DNA of 64,000 bases from Leishmania mexicana MHOM/GT/2001/U1103 (lineage: Eukaryota > Euglenozoa > Kinetoplastea > Trypanosomatida > Trypanosomatidae): NCBI RefSeq assembly GCF_000234665.1, contig NC_018333.1, positions 185,001 through 249,000 on the forward strand, read 5' to 3'. Positions 39,518 to 48,842 of this stretch are shown in pieces (the stretch's first letter is position 1; every line of letters starts with the position of its first letter). The notes beneath the pieces are model-generated. The model made no database searches and was not told the DNA's origin. It was given only the letters and a program-made list of their open reading frames with translations. Both the position numbers and the translations under genes were made by a program.

Positions 39518-42500
39518 TTTGCCTACAATTTGTAGCAAGAGATTTGTCTTGAGGGGTTCTGGTAGTCAAGTCGACAACAGAGCAGGGGTTTAAAAAAAAG
39601 AGTGGAATGAGAGAAAAAAGATATGGATATAGAGAGAGGAAGAATACAACATTCGCCTGCGAAGAGCGCTGCAGACCCTGCCCGCAGTGCGTACCAGGGG
39701 CACGCAATCCTATAGAGTGGTACCACCACCAGGTTTCCACTAAAGAGAGCTTTCCTTTTTCGTACTCAGGCTGGTGTCGGAACTCGCGCTTGAATCCAAG
39801 ACGACATTTAGTTCCTCCGTTAATAACCACATAAAGCGTGCGTTCTGTTTCTTGTACCTTCATCCTAAAGAAAGCCTATGGCCAGCGCACCAAATGGCGC
39901 ATCAGCTTCTCAGCTGCAGAGCCTTGGGACCTCAGTTGAAAAAAGCCGCACTCAAATCAGGGTCACACGCATCCCACCTCCTGGCGCCACACAAAACCTC
40001 TGTCGCTGAAAGTTCGAAGCCAATCTTCCACCCGCAGAGAAAAGAAAGACCGTGCTTTGCGTTGCTCGGCTGCCTTCATTGCAGCACCAGCACTCACTGT
40101 CTTGTCCGCAAAATGAGCTTGGCGGTGCGCCTCCCACCCGAGATCCACTTAGCCAAGATGCCAGTTCTTCTCTTTGTGCAACGCTTGACTTGAAGCAAAC
40201 ACTTCGGCCTCCCGATTTCCCGCACTGACAGTCCAAGTTTTTCCACCACCGAGGTGTCTGGATATCGCCTCGGCCCTCCGTAGTTCGCAAAGTCCAACCT
40301 GAAAAAGTAAGACGCACAACTTCCAGTGAGATGAAGTCTACCATCGATTATCCTGGTGGATATTTTTACAGGCAAGCACTTTTCACGATGAAATCAAACC
40401 CACATGTAGGCAGCACGGCCAGACCGTCACAGGACTTACGCGGGCTACGGGGATCGAATACCCCACCACCAAGGACAACACCAAGACAGTGACAGGGTCA
40501 TACCGTGATACAGCACTCAAAAGCACACCCATCGCTATTTGCGAAACCCCCAGCCGTATTCGGAGAGCCGCCCCCACACAAACACACTTTTTTTTCCTAC
40601 ACATCGAAGAAAAAAGGCTTTCGCATTGAAAAAAAAAACACATTTCACTTTAGACAACTAGGAGTATCTCCTTGTGGCCTGCGGCGCCATTGCCATGTCT
40701 TCATTCGTGCCGCCGTCCGCCCCCCCCCCCTCCTGACGAGGTCACCGGCCCTTTTCTTTCATGGCGGGCTGATCCAAACCCCCCCCGCATTCTCTTAGAT
40801 TACGGTTTCTTCCCAACGGCTAACCAAGCACAACGGACACATACCAACCCCTTTGTCCACCATGAAAACCAAAACACAACAGTTAGGAAAAATGCGGCCG
40901 CCTCTTAAAGCAACGCCCATTTGCGACACACCGCGGAAAAACGGGTCTTTAACGAGAGACGGAGGGGGGGGAACAAAATACCGCTCCTCTTTTCTACCAG
41001 GCCCGCGCGCTAGCGGTGAACCACCGAAGCCCCCCAGAGCCGCGCGCCACAGCCAATACCCAGCGCCCAAAGGAAAATAAAACAAATTCAGGGGCGTGAA
41101 TTCGAAACCCCAGGAATATAAAAGCAGAAGCTCCAGGTTGAAAAATGAGAAGCCGGACAACCAAGCACCAACCCCGCCGTACCGGAAACCCCGCGCGCGT
41201 TTATTATTATTTCGCCGCAACCCAAGGTTAGCGACAGGACCTTCCGGCTAAGTTCAACGACAGTTTTGGCCCCGGCACCAGTACTGTGTTTAAAAGGTTT
41301 CCATAAAATCGGCCCGCGAAACCACACTTTTGTGACTTTTTCATCAAAACACAACGCGCAAAAACACAAAGGGGAGAAGGGTTCCGCGCCATCCCCTTGC
41401 GTGAGAAAGCCGGAAAAATCGCGCAAAAAAAACGCTTTACCTGGTACAAGGCCCACAAAACAACCGCAAAAGGGACGCCGTGGCAGAACAGATCCCCCTC
41501 CTGGAGACAAAAACAAACATTTTTGTCCCTGCGCGGCCGGCGAAACAGTTTGACCGAAACCACTTTTCGCCAGCAACCGCCACCGCGGAACCTTTTCTAC
41601 GCCTGGACGCCGAAATACTCAAAACAAATTACCCCAAAAAGAAATTAAATAAGGTTGTTGACCTCACTATAACAAATTGCGCAAAGAAAAGCTGCAAAAT
41701 CGAACGATAGAGTAACCGGGCTTTTTGGCCGTTTGTTTTTACACCACCCGTTGTTCCGGTATAAACCATTTTTTTCCACACGGAACGCCCGCCGCCTCCC
41801 CCCAATGAAGCTTGGGTGTCACCTACATCGTTTTTCCAAGCGCAGGAGAGCCGGCAGAAACCGTATCGAGCATTCCAAACGCGGGGGCGCTGGGGTGTGG
41901 TCTCGGCGCCGGCATCGGGGCCCCGTTCCCGGACGGGGTTTCGCCAAAGCGGCCCCCCACGCCACCGCGCCTTAAAAAGCCGCCAGGGCGTTTTGGGGGC
42001 GCCTCTTTTGCGTTGTCAGAGTGCCCGGCTGGCGCCGGTGAGTGCCAGGCACCGGGGGCCTCGGCGACTCCTTTTGAAAAAGATCCTGAATCCGGTTATC
42101 TTTCCAGAAAAAACCGCGGAAAGGGCGCCGCTGTGTTTTCTTTTGGCGATTATTTTGGTGTGAGGCGGGCTTTCGCGACAAGGGCAAAGAGTATGTGTGG
42201 AAATGGCTGCGGGCCCTTCTGTGTGGTGTGGGTGGGGGGCGAGGAAATCACTTAGTGGAACAGTGCGAACCCATTGATGTTAGTGATAATAAAATAGTTT
42301 GTATTTGTTTCCCGGGGCCTTTTTGTGCTGGGGGTGTTGGGCTCCTCGGGCGGCGGTTTTGGCCGGGCCCAAATGGAACCCACATTTTTGTTCGAGGAGG
42401 GGGCTTTGAAAGGGTCATGGTGCCTCGAAATGAAAGTGGAGGATGTGAGCGGAGATTCGCGCATCAGGCTGTTTGGATGCTCGCGCTGGGGTCTGGGTGT

Positions 42501-43235
42501 TGGGGGGCGGGCTTTTCTGGCATTTTATGCCTGGCCACCTGGTTGTGTTTGTCGGCTTTTTTTTGTTGAAGCGTAGGATCGCGTCGACGTATTGTTTTGT
42601 TTGGTGTGTGCGGGGTGCGTGGGGCACGGGGAAGTGAGGGCTGTGCTTGGAAGGAGGCGGCCGTGTTGAGGGGGGGGGGAAGGGGAACTGTTTTTGTTGC
42701 AAATGTTCTGTGGATCTTTTTTTTTTCATCTGGGTGGTGGGGCTGGTTTGCCGAGGGGGGGTCGATGGGGGGGCTTTGCAGAAAGACCCCTGTTTCATGG
42801 TACTTTGTAGCAGGTCATTCGCGCCGGGGTCAACAACTTCCTCGTGGCGACCGTGTGTTAAAGTTTTGCATGCGCCAGGGTGAAGCGGGACGGGTTTAGG
42901 TAGGGAGCGAGGCGCAGCTGAAGTGGCATCCTTGAAGGCAGCGGCGCGACAGCCTTCGGCGTCATGGCGTTTTGGGCCACCGGGAAAGGGGGATGTTAGG
43001 ATCAGTTTTCGACAGTTCAAGGTTGTTGCAACCTTTGCATTCACACTAGATTGTGATCCGGAGGAGTTTCAGGGCCACCTTGACGTGTGTGCATGAGGAG
43101 AAACCGCTTATCCATGGGTAATGACCTCTTTCTATGCGAGCAAGCGACACCTACTTCACTCTCAGCGTCTTTATCTAATGTTTCTCTGGCACTCTCTTCA
43201 TAATCCCCGTAGCTATCGCCAAAATCGTTGACAAG
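39518..43235. other. divergent strand-switch region (likely bidirectional transcription start)
   Basis: All genes to the left are on the minus strand and all to the right on the plus strand, so the two polycistronic units diverge from here. In Leishmania such regions are RNA polymerase II start sites, marked by chromatin rather than sequence motifs. From about 40.4 to 42.1 kb the plus strand is rich in A and C with many short homopolymers; from about 42.1 to 42.9 kb it is rich in G and T. Each sense strand is thus G/T-rich. Notable runs: C at 40721-40732, T at 42715-42726, G at 42672-42680. No gene, tRNA or repeat element is supported. The unusual run-rich texture could also mean low-quality sequence. 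Confidence 0.75.
43164..43212 (+). promoter_or_regulatory. candidate first trans-splice acceptor of the rightward unit
   Basis: A pyrimidine-rich tract (TCTTTATCTAATGTTTCTC onward) ends in CCCCGTAG with AG at 43211-43212, 24 bases before the first ATG of the unit. Inferred from layout. Confidence 0.45.
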
Positions 43236-44069
43236 ATGCGGCGACTCATCACGTTTCCTTGCTTTCGGCTGTTACGCCACGTCGTTGTCGGACCATCTAC
43301 TACGATACCAAGCGCAAGCTCAACGCCTCGGTTTGGCCGGAGACGTCAACGCCTTCAGAGAAACCCGTCTCCGCCGACGTTTGATGCGGCGAACGATGAG
43401 GATGCAAAGAGTATTTGTTTTGAACGCTATGGTTTTGTGCAGAAGCCGGTGTTCTTGGAAACCTGGCAAGAGTTTCTCCGTGAATTGCAGCGCGTAGAGC
43501 TCACATGGAGCTTGATGCCGAGCGCTGGCGGCACCCTTCAGTTAAAGATTCATGACCACCTCGAGCCCGGCGACGGGGTTCTGTGTGAGCTGAAGGGCGC
43601 GGCGAATCGATCGGCGCCACTGGCAGAGTTTTTCGAAGCTTGTGGCTCCATGTCGCAGGGCGCCATGTCGAAAGCCGAAATAGAGTTCTTCGATGGGGAG
43701 AACTGCTCTGTATTGCTGATCAAGAGCAAAAAGCGTCTAGGTGAGGTCCCATTCAAAGACGACCCTCCTATTTTGCCTCTTTTGTGCCAGTTCAACTGCC
43801 GTGGAACTTCAGTATCTCTTTCTGTACTGGACAAAAAGACACTCCTTCGAACACCCCTGTTCTCCGACATCTCTATTCAAACGCTGAACTACGCATTTAT
43901 GACATCTCTACCGGTGTTTTTGAAGCGGACAGACTTAGGCATCCGCAACGCTGATTTCGTGACAAAAGACCAGATGCGTCATTTTCGCTACGCGTGGTGT
44001 TTTCTTCGAAAAGAGTCGTGGATGACACCAGTAGAGATGGGGGAATTAGATGCACTACTTCCTCCCTAG
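43236..44069 (+). CDS. protein of unknown function, probably mitochondrial
   Basis: A 277-residue protein with ATG at 43236 and no recognised family. The first ~50 residues are Arg/Pro/Ser/Thr-rich without acids (MRRLITFPCFRLLRHVVVGP), fitting a mitochondrial presequence. From ~65 on the composition is that of a folded domain with alternating hydrophobic strands and several charged clusters (FLETWQEFLRELQRVELTW, AEIEFFDGENCSVLLIKSKK, LCQFNCRGTSVSLSVLDKKT), and it ends in a short acidic helix (MTPVEMGELDALLPP). The gene is first in the rightward unit, directly after the strand-switch region, and precedes mitochondrial GrpE by 385 bp. Confidence 0.75.
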   Translation: MRRLITFPCFRLLRHVVVGPSTTIPSASSTPRFGRRRQRLQRNPSPPTFDAANDEDAKSICFERYGFVQKPVFLETWQEFLRELQRVELTWSLMPSAGGTLQLKIHDHLEPGDGVLCELKGAANRSAPLAEFFEACGSMSQGAMSKAEIEFFDGENCSVLLIKSKKRLGEVPFKDDPPILPLLCQFNCRGTSVSLSVLDKKTLLRTPLFSDISIQTLNYAFMTSLPVFLKRTDLGIRNADFVTKDQMRHFRYAWCFLRKESWMTPVEMGELDALLPP

Positions 44070-44405
44070 TATTCACACGTCTTTTTCCCCCACAAACAGT
44101 GCCACAGTGAGATAAGCCCAAGCAAGGGATCACAGAAAAAAAGGGAAAGCATCGATCTTCTTTAGCAATGGAAGTAGCAGCCTTTTAGGTGAGGAGAATG
44201 ATTTCGGTCTCTTCATATTATTCTCCTTGGATCATGTTCTGGTTTGGCTGACGGAATGCTGAGGGTCGAGGCGCAAAGAGGGGGTATGGGATGCGCCAGC
44301 CAAAGAATTCGCGAAACCATTTTTTTCTTGCACAACTCTTTCATCTTTCTGCTGCTCTCCTCGTTGCATAAAGCTGCTAGGAATATCCTATCACTCTTCA
44401 CACAG

Positions 44406-44446
<41 letters not shown>

Positions 44447-44454
44447 TATCTAAA
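44070..44454 (+). other. intergenic region with GrpE splice signals
   Basis: 385 bp. A long pyrimidine tract (44321-44365) is followed by AG at 44372-44373, a likely trans-splice acceptor for GrpE. The resulting 5' UTR would include the CA microsatellite. Confidence 0.5.
44408..44445 (+). repeat. (CA)n microsatellite in the GrpE 5' leader
   Basis: About eighteen CA units end ten bases before the GrpE ATG. If the acceptor at 44372-44373 is used, the tract makes up nearly half of the 5' UTR and could vary in length between strains. Confidence 0.9.
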
Positions 44455-45114
44455 ATGAGAGCTCTGTCGCTGCGAACGGGACTTGTTGCTCGTGCTTCCG
44501 CGGTTGCGTACACTAGTCAGTACTGGTGCTCTACTGACGCCAAGTCTGAGAAACGTGCTGAGGAGGAGAAAGAAGCACCATCGACGTGCACCGAGGAGGT
44601 CGTGTCCGCTGCCGCTGTCAAGCAGCTGGAGAAAGAGCTTGATGCGTCCAAGGGCAAGATTGAGGAACTCAAGAAGGAGATCCTGTACCGCGCAGCAGAT
44701 GCTGAAAACGCGCGCCGCATCGGTCGCGAGGACGTCGAGAAGGCAAAGCTTTACGGCATCAGCTCATTTGGTAAGGATATGCTGGAAGTTGCCGACACGC
44801 TTGAGAAGGGTGTCGAGGCGTTTTCTGCCTTTTCAGAGGCTGAGCTGAATGAAAACAAGGTTCTGTGCTCGATTTTCACTGGTGTCAAGCTCTCACACAA
44901 AGTTCTCCTCAAGAACCTCAGCAAACACGGTATTGAGAAGATGGGTGTCACAGTAGGTACAAAGTTCGACCCCAACCTGCATGATGCGCTTGTGAGCACT
45001 TCGGCCACTGAGACGGCCCCTGTCGACACAATCTCCAATGTTTTGAAGGATGGCTACACTCTCAAGAGTCGTGTTCTTCGTGCAGCTCAGGTCAGCGTTT
45101 CCCAACATCCGTAA
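44455..45114 (+). CDS. GRPE: mitochondrial GrpE (Mge1) nucleotide exchange factor
   Basis: A 219-residue protein, ATG at 44455. GrpE releases ADP from mitochondrial Hsp70 and so drives protein import, folding and, in trypanosomatids, kinetoplast upkeep. Residues 1-25 form a presequence (MRALSLRTGLVARASAVAYT). The long dimer helix runs from ~50 to ~115 and includes LYRAADAENARRIGREDVEKA, close to the family motif. The beta-wing that contacts Hsp70 holds KFDPNLHDAL (170-179), the DGYTLKSRVLRAAQVSVS end (199-216) and the usual VLKDGY. Length and motifs are complete. A diverged second copy follows directly. Confidence 0.95.
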   Translation: MRALSLRTGLVARASAVAYTSQYWCSTDAKSEKRAEEEKEAPSTCTEEVVSAAAVKQLEKELDASKGKIEELKKEILYRAADAENARRIGREDVEKAKLYGISSFGKDMLEVADTLEKGVEAFSAFSEAELNENKVLCSIFTGVKLSHKVLLKNLSKHGIEKMGVTVGTKFDPNLHDALVSTSATETAPVDTISNVLKDGYTLKSRVLRAAQVSVSQHP

Positions 45115-45928
45115 AGTACAACGCCGAGGTGAGCGGGCAGCTTTTTTCTCCTGGATGGGTTGTTTTTCATGCTGTTCAAAACGTTGTTCTCCCAGTGCCC
45201 AATGATGCTGCGCAGCGTTTCTTTCTAACCGCTAAAGGTTTACATTGCGCTGTCGCCCCCCTAAGTGAGAGGATCGGGGAAAAGAAAGTGTTTTATTTCT
45301 TATGGCGATATATTATTTTTGGGGCTAACGCTGTAATAAGCTGGAGAGAAACAGGGGACGCACACAGCAGACACTTTTTTTTAAGGGCCATGTGTCTCAC
45401 GTGTATTTGTGTGCTAGCGAGATGATGAGCAATCCTAAAAATAAAACAGAGGATTTGAAGTGAGTTGCTGCGACGAGCAATAGACTGCTCCTCCCATTCA
45501 GCTAGCAAGCATCGAGGATACGCTCCAGCCTATGTGGAACTAGTGAACTTGTCGCTTTTTCTTTTGATCCAGATTCTCTTGCTAGTCACATATTTTATTT
45601 GTAGTTGTGATCCTCACTGCGGTGTATCTGAAGGCCAGAAACCCAAACCCGAGTAACTGCGGAGGCAAAGGCGAACGAATGCAGTTTCGAAAAACCTACT
45701 TGAATGTAGGTATTGAGTACCAAAACAAGAAATGAGGAGCCACGTCTTTACTTGGCTCAGTTTTTGTCTGTGCTTTCACTATGGCAGCGAGATTCGACCG
45801 CAGGGTAGGAATTTATGACATCCTGGTGCGGCACTCGCGTGCTTCCATTTGGACTCTCACTTTCACTTCCCCCTTGTGTGGCTTCCTTTTTTTTGCTTCA
45901 GAACACACCCAAATACCTACACGAGAGA
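45115..45928 (+). other. intergenic region between the GrpE genes
   Basis: About 814 bp, carrying the GrpE 3' UTR and the splice signal of the second gene. T runs at 45372-45382 and 45887-45894. No other gene seen; a frame opening at 45815 is 5' of the likely splice site. Confidence 0.6.
45867..45901 (+). promoter_or_regulatory. candidate trans-splice acceptor deciding the second GrpE start
   Basis: A strong pyrimidine tract (CTTCCTTTTTTTTGCTTCAG) ends in AG at 45900-45901. Splicing here removes an upstream in-frame ATG at 45815 and leaves the ATG at 45929 as the first, with a 27-base leader. Confidence 0.6.
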
Positions 45929-46546
45929 ATGCTCAGACGAGTTGGCGCACACGTGACGCCTCTCCTCTGCTCACATTGCGTAGGCCAAAGGAAATGCTGT
46001 ACAGAAGAAAAGACCGCTGGGTTGTCTGTTGCGGAGCTCAAAGGCAAATACGAAGTCTTGAGAGCAGAGCTTTGCGAAAGTAAAAGGCAGATTCAGCAAC
46101 TTCGATCGGAGAATCTGTACGCTGCTGCCTCATGTGAAAATATTCGAAAGACCACCCAGGAGCAATCAAAGCAGGCGCATAATGACGCACTCAGATCTTT
46201 CGCACGTGATATGCTGGATGTTTGCGATGCCCTGCGAGTGGTCACAAGAAAAGTGGTGGAGTACACGCAGGGAAATTCTTTCATACCTAAAAGCGAGGCT
46301 TCGGTCCTCGCTGGCGTGATGCTCACAGAGGAAGTTGCGCTGAAGGTTCTGAAGCGGTATGGAGTGACACAAATGCACACCGAGGTTGGCGCCACCTTTG
46401 ACGAGGAAAAGGAAGAGAAGCTCTTTACAGTTCCATCTACACCTTCTCTTAAAGAAGGCAGTGTTGCTGAGATTGTCAAAAACGGATACGACATGAACGG
46501 GTCGGTTTTGCGGCGTGCGGAGGTTGGTTTGAGTGAGGACCCCTAA
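45929..46546 (+). CDS. diverged GrpE paralogue
   Basis: A 205-residue protein started at ATG 45929, the first after the likely splice acceptor. The layout follows GrpE: basic N-terminus (MLRRVGAHVTPLL), a long helix (about 35-105; YEVLRAELCESKRQIQQLRS, ENLYAAASCENIRKTTQEQS), FARDMLDVCDALR in place of the GKDMLEVADTLE helix, and the end IVKNGYDMNGSVLRRAEVGL. The Hsp70-contact segment F-D-P-x-x-H-x-A is changed to FDEEKEEKL (157-165), losing Pro and His. It also has four Cys in the first 24 residues (Cys14, 17, 23, 24), including a C-x-x-C. It arose by tandem duplication and has drifted far, so it may exchange nucleotide on another Hsp70, form mixed dimers with GrpE, or have lost the activity. 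Confidence 0.85.
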   Translation: MLRRVGAHVTPLLCSHCVGQRKCCTEEKTAGLSVAELKGKYEVLRAELCESKRQIQQLRSENLYAAASCENIRKTTQEQSKQAHNDALRSFARDMLDVCDALRVVTRKVVEYTQGNSFIPKSEASVLAGVMLTEEVALKVLKRYGVTQMHTEVGATFDEEKEEKLFTVPSTPSLKEGSVAEIVKNGYDMNGSVLRRAEVGLSEDP

Positions 46547-46850
46547 GGGTGCATTACGCGCGGGAGTGCAAGAGGACATCTTTTTCTTGACTGATCCACT
46601 TTGCTGCCGGGGGCCATATTACCATCACATTCCATCTCCTAAACAATCAAAGAAAACTAAAAAACAGCGTTTACGCCGGCACTAACTTCTCCCCTTTCTT
46701 GCGTTTGCCTTCTGCAGTGCTTCCTCGTGTCAGATATTTATTTTCGCTGCTGTTTGCTCGAGGACACACTCTCCTCTCTCCTTCTCTCTCAACTTTCTCT
46801 TCAAAATACTGCAACTAAGCTGAAAGTTGCGACATACTACCTCCGTGAGG
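46547..46850 (+). other. intergenic region with splice signals
   Basis: About 300 bp. The pyrimidine-rich stretch at 46765-46803 with AG at 46818-46819 is a likely trans-splice acceptor for the next gene. Confidence 0.5.
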
Positions 46851-47366
46851 ATGCTTCGCCGTTGTGCGTCTGCCGTCGCGCCAGCAGCGCACATTCCCTG
46901 CCCTGCCACCGCGGTGACTGGGGTGCAAAAGCGGTTTTTGAAAATTGCCAAGTCTACTTTCGGCTTCTACCTAGCTCGGAGGGGACAGCGTAAGTTTCCG
47001 TTCCACCGTAGGCCGCACATCAAGAACACTCAGGCAATGAACCTGAACGCGCCGTACTTTTGGAGTTATATGACAGCGAAGAGCCAGTCTTTTTTTCTTC
47101 CCGAGGAGAATTACATAACTGGCGATTGGACAGGAAAGTTTTTTGTCTCAAAGAGGCAGGTGTACACTCTTCAACATGCCACTAGCGGAGGAAAGGTTAG
47201 AGTCAAGTCGTTTCCATCCGTTTTTGAGCTGAGCAGCCCTTCTCGATGGAATGTGGGCAAGGAGCTGAACACGTTGACAAAGCCGCGCATGGACCTCATC
47301 GATGATCAGATGCTTACAAAGAAGCAGCGTTTGGATTACGTGAAAGCAGGTTTTTTGCCCAAATAA
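46851..47366 (+). CDS. small basic mitochondrial protein, possibly a mitoribosomal subunit
   Basis: A 171-residue protein starting at ATG 46851 (MLRRCASAVAPAAHIPCP), a clear presequence; an upstream in-frame extension would begin with TTG. The rest is basic and aromatic (AKSTFGFYLARRGQRKFPFH, YFWSYMTAKSQSFFLPEENY), ending MLTKKQRLDYVKAGFLPK. Such composition is common in trypanosomatid mitoribosomal proteins, but no universal ribosomal family is recognised. Its neighbours, GrpE twice and an OB-like protein, also look mitochondrial. Confidence 0.75.
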   Translation: MLRRCASAVAPAAHIPCPATAVTGVQKRFLKIAKSTFGFYLARRGQRKFPFHRRPHIKNTQAMNLNAPYFWSYMTAKSQSFFLPEENYITGDWTGKFFVSKRQVYTLQHATSGGKVRVKSFPSVFELSSPSRWNVGKELNTLTKPRMDLIDDQMLTKKQRLDYVKAGFLPK

Positions 47367-47576
47367 ACCGCCTTGAGGTCACAGTCGAAACACACACACA
47401 GACACACATCGAGGACAAACCAGGCCTGTAGCGTTTTTGATTTTCTCATTGAAGTGTTAGGTTTCCGGCCTGTCGAATGAACTGAGCGCGACTATGACTT
47501 GTAGCACCCATACTCTCGAGTCAACGGCTTCTTAAGCGTCCTTGGTGGCGGACCACTGTAGCAAAACCTATGCCTC

Positions 47577-47615
47577 TCCCCCTTACTTCCTCTCGTCTTT
47601 ACTCTTTTTTTCCAG
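47577..47615 (+). promoter_or_regulatory. candidate trans-splice acceptor of the OB-like gene
   Basis: Pyrimidine tract (CTCTTTTTTTCCAG) with AG at 47614-47615, 41 bases before the ATG at 47657. It lies inside an open frame that begins at 47570, so it argues for the downstream start. Confidence 0.6.
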
Positions 47616-47656
47616 TGCTTCGACGTCTCGCCCAGAAAATCTCACTCGGCACAGAA

Positions 47657-48496
47657 ATGTTCTTGCGGCGCGTGCGCCAGTGCAGTTCACGGGCTCGCTG
47701 GGTCCGGTGGGACGGCATAAAAGCTCCTTCAATATTGAATCATGGTGCGGATCACAATGATCCGCTAAATGCTGTCTTCGACGAGATCGAAAACTGCGAC
47801 ACATCCGTCCATGCGGAGAAGCGCGAGTCATCAAAAATGGCTGAGTCCAGTGGCACGCCAACCACCCCATCTAATACCGTCCCATCAGCTTCAGACACAA
47901 AAGTGAGGCTTGAAGAGGCAAAGCATAAACGGCTACGTCGTCAGCTGAGGGACGCCACTGAAGAGCTTGACGCTCTACTGAACGAAAGCAGCCGGACGAC
48001 AGCCGCTGTTTCGAGCGCCAAGTATGTACCTGCAAGGGCAGGGAAGACGTTCTTGTCCTCGGCTGAATTGATTCAGGAAAAGTCGCCTCAAGAATTTGTA
48101 GCGCTGGAAAACAGCAAAGCAGAGCTGGATCGCCTGCCGGTGCTGCGCCACTCAGGGTGCTCCGCAGTAGTGACATTAGTGGGAGTTGTCACTGAGCCAC
48201 CAACAAGCGTCAGCGTAGCGCTTCCGGGAGTGAATGAGGCGACTAACTGTGTCGAGTTTGCTGTTCGGTACGATGTTCCGTTTTTCCAGATGCAAACATC
48301 CATGTGGATAGCGATTCGGACAGTTGGAGCATCACTGTCTGCGTTTGCGAAGGAGAGCGTTGGCGTGGGGGATGTTGTTCATCTTTTAGGTCATTTGGTT
48401 CCGCTGACAGAACCTAACAGCAAAGGCCACTTGTGCTGTGTTTACGTACTTCCGGCTGGGGGCAACATGTCTGTACTTTTGAAAGCCACGCCATAG
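47657..48496 (+). CDS. OB-fold-like protein, probably mitochondrial
   Basis: A 279-residue protein with ATG at 47657 (MFLRRVRQCSSRARWVRW), a strong presequence. Residues ~30-150 are hydrophilic with a short coiled coil (VRLEEAKHKRLRRQLRDATE, ELDALLNESS). Residues ~165-275 look like a single-strand-binding OB fold: a first strand CSAVVTLVGVVTEPPTS, then CVEFAVRYDVPFFQMQTSMW, a central IAIRTVGASLSAFAKESVGV helix-turn, GDVVHLLGHLVPL and a last strand. This order matches bacterial and mitochondrial SSB and the OB domains of RNA-editing proteins. Aromatic contacts of true SSB are not obvious. DNA or RNA binding in the mitochondrion is a fair inference; the family is not certain. Confidence 0.7.
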   Translation: MFLRRVRQCSSRARWVRWDGIKAPSILNHGADHNDPLNAVFDEIENCDTSVHAEKRESSKMAESSGTPTTPSNTVPSASDTKVRLEEAKHKRLRRQLRDATEELDALLNESSRTTAAVSSAKYVPARAGKTFLSSAELIQEKSPQEFVALENSKAELDRLPVLRHSGCSAVVTLVGVVTEPPTSVSVALPGVNEATNCVEFAVRYDVPFFQMQTSMWIAIRTVGASLSAFAKESVGVGDVVHLLGHLVPLTEPNSKGHLCCVYVLPAGGNMSVLLKATP

Positions 48497-48842
48497 TCAA
48501 CGTGGCATGTTCACAAAAATAGAGAGTTCAGTGAGCAGTTGACATGTTTATGGTTTTGATGTGTCCTACCGTCAGCATTCTCGCAACGCTGTTTCGTCTG
48601 CTCTGAATGCGCATTCTCCAACGAATCTTTTTCTTCAGTGACGGTATGTCGGCTCGTGATGCGGACAGGGTGGCGGGCCCATCCTATGGGTTCGCTCGCC
48701 AGTTTCTTGAGGCTCTTCCACTCACTCTCTGCGCTTTCCAATATGGGTTTCGCTTTCTCGCTCTCTCGCTTCAGGCTCCTCTGGCGCTTTCGAGACATCC
48801 ATCTTTCACTTTGACCGGTATCGTCACTCGTAACCAAGCACC
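48497..48842 (+). other. intergenic region with DJ-1 splice signals
   Basis: 345 bp. The pyrimidine tract before 48776 (TTCTCGCTCTCTCGCTTCAG, AG at 48775-48776) is the likely acceptor for DJ-1; a second candidate lies near 48640. No gene seen. Confidence 0.5.

Noticed and set aside
40094..40375. 93-residue minus-strand frame near the strand switch
   Set aside because: Short, overlapped by another minus-strand frame, no domain; would need to be a first gene of the unit without support.
41812..42255. 147-residue open frame on the plus strand in the strand-switch region
   Set aside because: It spans the skew change and has no motif, and overlaps other frames of similar length. Likely chance in run-rich DNA.
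42415..43044. 209-residue open frame on the minus strand in the strand-switch region
   Set aside because: Composition is Pro/Thr/Lys/Ser-rich as expected from the T/G-rich complement, with no domain. It overlaps other open frames and lies in suspect sequence.
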